A DNA stretch of 43,884 nucleotides. Origin: an uncultured Phascolarctobacterium sp. GTDB taxonomy: Bacteria; Bacillota; Negativicutes; Acidaminococcales; Acidaminococcaceae. Of the stretch, positions 40,836 to 43,884 are shown piece after piece. Every line of letters starts with the position of its first letter. Position 1 is the first letter of the stretch. Below the pieces are notes generated by a model. It saw only the letters and a program-made list of their open reading frames with translations, did not search any database and was not told the DNA's origin. Both the position numbers and the translations under genes were made by a program. The stretch lies in assembly GCA_947589605.1 (NCBI GenBank), contig CANQBR010000011.1, forward strand, positions 1 to 43,884, given 5' to 3'.

Positions 40836-41705
40836 ATGGATCTGCAGCACTTGCGTTATTTTCTCGCCGTAGCCCAAACCAACAGCGTCACCCGGGCCGC
40901 CAAACTTTTGCACATGGCTCAGCCTCCTTTGAGCCGGCAGCTGCGGCGCATGGAAGAAGAATTGGGCGTGGCCCTTTTCGACCGCAGCGGCCACCGCCTG
41001 CACCTTACGGAGGCAGGGCTCTTATTGGCCCGCCGGGCCGAAGAAGTGCTGAGCCTCACCGATCTTTCTTTAAAAGAAGTGCGGGACACCGGCCTCGCCG
41101 CCCAAGGGCTGCTGAGCCTGGGGGCCGTGCCCAGCGCCGCCAGCCTGTGGCTGCCCGGCCTCATCGCTTCGCTGCAAAAAGAGCGGCCCCTTTTGCGCTA
41201 CCGCCTGCTCACCGGCAGCAGCTCCACTGTGCGGGAGCTTTTGCTGAAAGGCGTGATCGAAGTGGGCGTCATCCACCGTCCTTTCGAAGAAGCTTCTTTG
41301 GGAAGGCTGGACCTGCCTGCCGAGCCTCTTGTGGCCGTGGGCTCGTCGCAGGGGGAAGGCCCCATCTCTTTGGAAGACTTGGCGAAGCGGCCCCTTTTGG
41401 CTCTGCGGCTGCATCAAGACCTCATCGAGCGGCTCTTCGCCCGCTCCGGCCTGAGCCCCGACTTTTTCTGCTTGGCCGACGACAGCTCGGTGCTGCTGGC
41501 CTGGGCCGCCGAAGGGCTGGGCACTGCCTTGGTGCCGGCCAAAGCGGCAGCTTCTGTCAAAAGCAGCGATCTCAGCTGCCGAGCCATCGCCGTCCCTGCT
41601 CTCACCGCCGCGCCTTCTCTCATTTGGGCCGCCGACCGCTATCATTCCCAAGCGGCCAAACACTTCCTCGCTTTCTGCCGCAAATATTTTGCCGCCAAGG
41701 AGTGA
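40836..41705 (+). CDS. LysR-family regulator
   Basis: 289 residues. Winged helix-turn-helix at 1-60 (HLRYFLAVAQTNSVTRAA, QPPLSRQLRRMEEELG) and a substrate-binding domain. High GC and the same codon style as the core genome, unlike the LysR of the sulfur island. It has its own terminator and no obvious operon partner; target unknown. AGAGGTGG precedes ATG 40836. Confidence 0.88.
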   Translation: MDLQHLRYFLAVAQTNSVTRAAKLLHMAQPPLSRQLRRMEEELGVALFDRSGHRLHLTEAGLLLARRAEEVLSLTDLSLKEVRDTGLAAQGLLSLGAVPSAASLWLPGLIASLQKERPLLRYRLLTGSSSTVRELLLKGVIEVGVIHRPFEEASLGRLDLPAEPLVAVGSSQGEGPISLEDLAKRPLLALRLHQDLIERLFARSGLSPDFFCLADDSSVLLAWAAEGLGTALVPAKAAASVKSSDLSCRAIAVPALTAAPSLIWAADRYHSQAAKHFLAFCRKYFAAKE

Positions 41706-41729
41706 AGAGACATCGCACAAAACGCCGAA

Positions 41730-41774
41730 GAGACTTGTCCCCGCTCTTTGCGAGGGCAAGTCTCGTTTATTTTT
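41730..41774 (+). terminator. terminator after LysR gene
   Basis: 8-bp stem GAGACTTG / CAAGTCTC around a GC-rich loop, followed by GTTTATTTTT. Confidence 0.75.
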
Positions 41775-41868
41775 GCACGGAAAATTTTTTCTGTTTACAG
41801 CCTTCCCTTCGCCCTTTCTTCTCCTTTCCTTCCTATATACATATATATAGGAAGCGCCCAACTCCTCC

Positions 41869-42042
41869 CTCTTGTACTCTCAGCTGATTTGATTGGCTGT
41901 ACTGGGGAAGCCCGGCACACTCCCCACTCTTGAACTCTCAACTGATTTGATTGGCTGTGCTGAGGGAGCCCGGCACACTCCAAACTCCTCCCTCTTGTAC
42001 TCTCAGCTGATTTGATCGGCTGTGCTGGGGAAGCCCGGTACA
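41869..42042. repeat. three tandem units of about 58-65 bp
   Basis: Each unit reads CTCTTG-(T/A)-ACTCTCA, then CTGATTTGAT-(T/C)-GGCTGT, then GGGAAGCCCGG-(C/T)-ACA or a near variant. Unit starts are at 41869, 41927 and 41992. They are joined by the same ACTCC / CAAACTCC linkers seen in the heptamer arrays. No coding sense. Confidence 0.75.
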
Positions 42043-42123
42043 GGCTCACTGCCCGGCGATTTTTCATTGAGCGTGCTCTTTCGCAGCTTTTGCCGAAAAA
42101 ATTTTCCTGCCGAAGGCAAAAGC

Positions 42124-42133
42124 ATGGTACAAT
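42124..42133 (+). promoter_or_regulatory. extended -10 of the fic gene
   Basis: ATGGTACAAT with TACAAT at 42128-42133, 22 bases before the start codon. The -35 is weak. Confidence 0.45.
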
Positions 42134-42155
42134 GACCCATGAGGGAGGTGCGCTC

Positions 42156-42914
42156 ATGACCGCTTACGAAAAAGCCGTAGCCCTGTGGCAAAAACGGCAC
42201 ATCACCACCGCTGCCCGGCTCGCCGAAGCGCTGAATGCTCACAGCGTCGCCTTTGCCTATCATTCCGGGAAGATCGAGAACCCCAATGTCACCTACAGCG
42301 ACACCTGCGACATTTTCGAGCACGACGGCGTGAGCAGCTATACCGGCGACCTGCGTACTCTTTTTGAGATCCGCAACGCCAAAGAAGCCGGCGAATTTCT
42401 GCTGACCGCTTTCGAGGAGAACCGTCCTCTCGATGCCGCTTTGGTCTGCGAAGTCCATCGTCTTTTGACGCAGAACACCTACGACTCCCGCCGTTGGCAG
42501 TTGGGCGAGCGCCCCGGCGAATATAAACATCACGACTACGTGACCGGCAAAAACGAGATCGGCGCAGCGCCGGAGAGCGTGGCGGAAGAAATGGCGGAGC
42601 TTTTGGCCGAACTCACCGACGTCCCCAAGGATAAGGCCCTCGTCGCCGCCGCTTATTTTCACGCTAAGTTCGAAAACATCCACCCCTTTGCGGACGGCAA
42701 CGGCCGTGCGGGGCGGCTGCTCATGAATTATTTTCTGCTGCTCTGCGATCATCCGCCCATCATCATCCACGAAGAAGACCGCAAAGCTTATTATGCCGCG
42801 CTGCAAGCGTGGGACGAGAGACAAGAGCTGGAGCCTTTGCTCCTTTTCATGCGCAGGCAGACAGTCAAGACGTGGAAAAAACAAATGGAGCGGGAAGAGA
42901 GAAGCTCGTCATAA
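42156..42914 (+). CDS. Fic-domain AMP transferase, class II (self-inhibited)
   Basis: 252 residues. Catalytic motif HPFADGNGRAGR at 176-187 with His176. An inhibitory motif of the (S/T)xxxE(G/N) form, SGKIEN at 37-42, lies N-terminal to the Fic core, the mark of class II enzymes that block their own ATP site. Fic proteins usually transfer AMP to target proteins. GGGAGG lies before ATG 42156. No separate antitoxin gene is needed or seen; the next gene is on the other strand. Confidence 0.9.
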   Translation: MTAYEKAVALWQKRHITTAARLAEALNAHSVAFAYHSGKIENPNVTYSDTCDIFEHDGVSSYTGDLRTLFEIRNAKEAGEFLLTAFEENRPLDAALVCEVHRLLTQNTYDSRRWQLGERPGEYKHHDYVTGKNEIGAAPESVAEEMAELLAELTDVPKDKALVAAAYFHAKFENIHPFADGNGRAGRLLMNYFLLLCDHPPIIIHEEDRKAYYAALQAWDERQELEPLLLFMRRQTVKTWKKQMEREERSSS

Positions 42915-42918
42915 AAAC

Positions 42919-42956
42919 TCTCCACACTCCACACTCCAAACTCCAAACTCCACACT
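42919..42956. repeat. short ACTCCAC heptamer array
   Basis: Five units of ACTCCAC / ACTCCAA between the fic stop and the bidirectional terminator; same unit as 557-671. Confidence 0.7.
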
Positions 42957-42963
42957 AAAAAAA

Positions 42964-42989
42964 GTCCCGCCCTAAGGCGGGACTTTTTT
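42964..42989. terminator. bidirectional terminator between fic and the next gene
   Basis: 8-bp stem GTCCCGCC / GGCGGGAC with loop CTAA, seven A before and six T after, so it works for both converging genes. The last T residues form part of the stop codon of the minus-strand gene. Confidence 0.88.
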
Positions 42990-43497
42990 ACCGCAGCTGC
43001 CACCAGTCGAAGCCCTCTTCCGGTTCCAAGGCGGTGAAGCGCAGCTCCTGCTTCAGCGCTCTCCTCACCTCTTCGCTGAAGAGTGTTTCCAGCTGCTTGG
43101 CTTTTATTTTGGTGACGGGCCCCGCAAGGCCCGCTGCCGCGGCCCCTCCTTTTTCGATGCGGCAGAGCACTTCAAAGCAGCACAGCCTTACGGCGATGTC
43201 TCCTTCATCGTCAAAGAGAGGCTTGGTGCTTTCCGCCAAGAAGTGTCTGTCTAAAAAGTCCAGCACCCGCCAGCGTTTGCGCAGTTCTGCGCAGCTCATC
43301 AAAAGCCGCCAGAGAGGCGGCACCCCCAAGATGCGCTGCAGCCGCGGCCACAGCTGCACCGGCAGCTCTTCTCCTCTCAGCACTCTGCTCAGTTGCCCCT
43401 CTTCGGCCTCCGCCAATTCTTCGATGTACTTTTCGCTGAAGCCGCTGAAGGCCAAGATTCCCTTCAAATAGGCCCCCACATAACCTTTGGGATACAT
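42988..43497 (-). CDS. unknown protein with HTH-like N-terminus
   Basis: 169 residues (175 if ATG 43515 is used). I do not recognise the family. Residues about 10-65 (AFSGFSEKYIEELAEAEEG, QLSRVLRGEE, RLQRILGV) resemble the helix pattern of XRE-type DNA-binding domains. The rest is helical and ends FDWWQLR. ATG 43497 has AAGGAGG five bases upstream; ATG 43515 has AGGAG seven bases upstream, so either may be real. Codon use and GC match the core genome. Confidence 0.72.
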   Translation of the reverse strand: MYPKGYVGAYLKGILAFSGFSEKYIEELAEAEEGQLSRVLRGEELPVQLWPRLQRILGVPPLWRLLMSCAELRKRWRVLDFLDRHFLAESTKPLFDDEGDIAVRLCCFEVLCRIEKGGAAAAGLAGPVTKIKAKQLETLFSEEVRRALKQELRFTALEPEEGFDWWQLR

Positions 43498-43554
43498 CGC
43501 TTCCTCCTTCATCATCGCCGTTCTCCTGTGCTCGCTCCCTGAGCACGCCGCCCG

Positions 43555-43602
43555 TTGAGCAGAGCCTTTGGCTCACATAGCGGCCGCCCGTTGAGCTTGT
43601 CG
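43555..43602 (+). repeat. 48-bp dispersed repeat, right copy
   Basis: Inverted match to 495-542 with about four differences. It overlaps the direct-repeat unit starting at 43581. Confidence 0.6.
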
Positions 43603-43631
43603 AAACGTTAGGCCGCGGATGAAAGGCTCTG
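43581..43631 (+). repeat. 51-bp direct repeat, first copy
   Basis: Matches 43771-43821 with three transitions. Both read CGGCCGCCCGTTGAGC, then TGTCGAAACGTTAGGCCGC, then GATGAAAG and CTCTG. Between them lies a T-rich array with TTTTTCAG, CTTTTCAG and CTTTCGTC units. Confidence 0.75.
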
Positions 43632-43770
43632 CCCTTGCGTCGCACACTTGCTCACTTATTCCTCCGCTTCTCCTCGGAGTTTTTCAGCTGTGCCTTCTGA
43701 CTTTTCAGCTTCGCCTTCGGACCTTTCGTCTTCACCCATAGACGCATCCTTAGACTTTTCTGCCTCGTCG

Positions 43771-43821
43771 CGGCCGCCCGTTGAGCCTGTCGAAACGTTA
43801 GGCCGCAGATGAAAGACTCTG
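43771..43821 (+). repeat. 51-bp direct repeat, second copy
   Basis: Second copy of the unit at 43581-43631; it continues into the 72-bp repeat below. Confidence 0.75.
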
Positions 43822-43865
43822 TTGCGCCGGGCATTTCGACAAGCTCAATGACCGGCGATATACAT
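43794..43865 (+). repeat. 72-bp dispersed repeat, right copy
   Basis: Inverted counterpart of 371-442 (65 of 72 identical). At every difference this copy has A or T where the left copy has G or C. Likely an intergenic REP/BIME-type element; the region 43516-43884 holds no gene that I can support. Confidence 0.7.
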
Positions 43866-43884
43866 GAGCGCTTGCCCACTGAGT

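Noticed and set aside
41869-42042. Tandem 58-65 bp units as a CRISPR-like array
   Set aside because: The whole unit repeats, with no unique spacer of constant length.

Overview
The window looks like a chromosomal segment of a moderately GC-rich anaerobic Firmicute. Two things suggest the Negativicutes. The first is the gene order Orn/Lys/Arg decarboxylase, tmk, holB, ricT, trmN6-like. The second is a fold-III lysine/ornithine decarboxylase closely resembling the Selenomonas enzyme that makes the polyamine of the peptidoglycan. This taxonomic placement is inference from memory, not from a search.

Left part (1-10.6 kb, almost all minus strand). A repeat-rich intergenic end is followed by a five-tRNA operon (Asp-Phe-Gly-Cys-Leu), an amidohydrolase coupled to an unknown gene, and xpt. 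Then comes a compact peptide natural product (RiPP) locus at 3.8-10.0 kb. It holds two short precursor peptides with a near-identical leader and different cores, a PqqD-like recognition protein, an S26-type peptidase, a radical SAM/SPASM enzyme, an NTP_transf_5-like protein and an ABC exporter without a peptidase domain. Its promoters carry a run of seven G in the spacer, and a small structured RNA element lies upstream of both precursors and of pqqD. A second tRNA operon (Tyr-fMet-Thr-Met) closes this part.

Central part (10.6-27.2 kb, minus strand). Housekeeping operons: tmk-holB-ricT-trmN6-like with an Orn/Lys/Arg decarboxylase; a fold-III LDC/ODC; serS with a thioredoxin-reductase-like flavoprotein lacking its usual motifs; a toxin-antitoxin pair; a probable 6S RNA; pheB-hom-thrB; and DUF512-cobO-der-plsY.

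Sulfur island (about 28.7-38.6 kb). Two clusters share a 19-bp palindrome (RCCTAT-N7-RTAGGW). One is an HD protein, a broken MetE-like gene, mnmA, a broken pdxS/pdxT, larE and a dicarboxylate/amino-acid symporter. The other is cysK, an Rrf2 regulator, a LysR regulator and metY. The island is bounded by an IS30 remnant on the left and by a truncated second copy of the flanking LysR gene on the right, so it probably interrupted an older LysR / fumarase-superfamily lyase locus.

Right part (38.9-43.9 kb). The lyase, another LysR regulator, a Fic protein with an N-terminal inhibitory motif and an unknown protein, set among tandem and dispersed repeats. A 72-bp repeat occurs in opposite orientation near both ends of the window.
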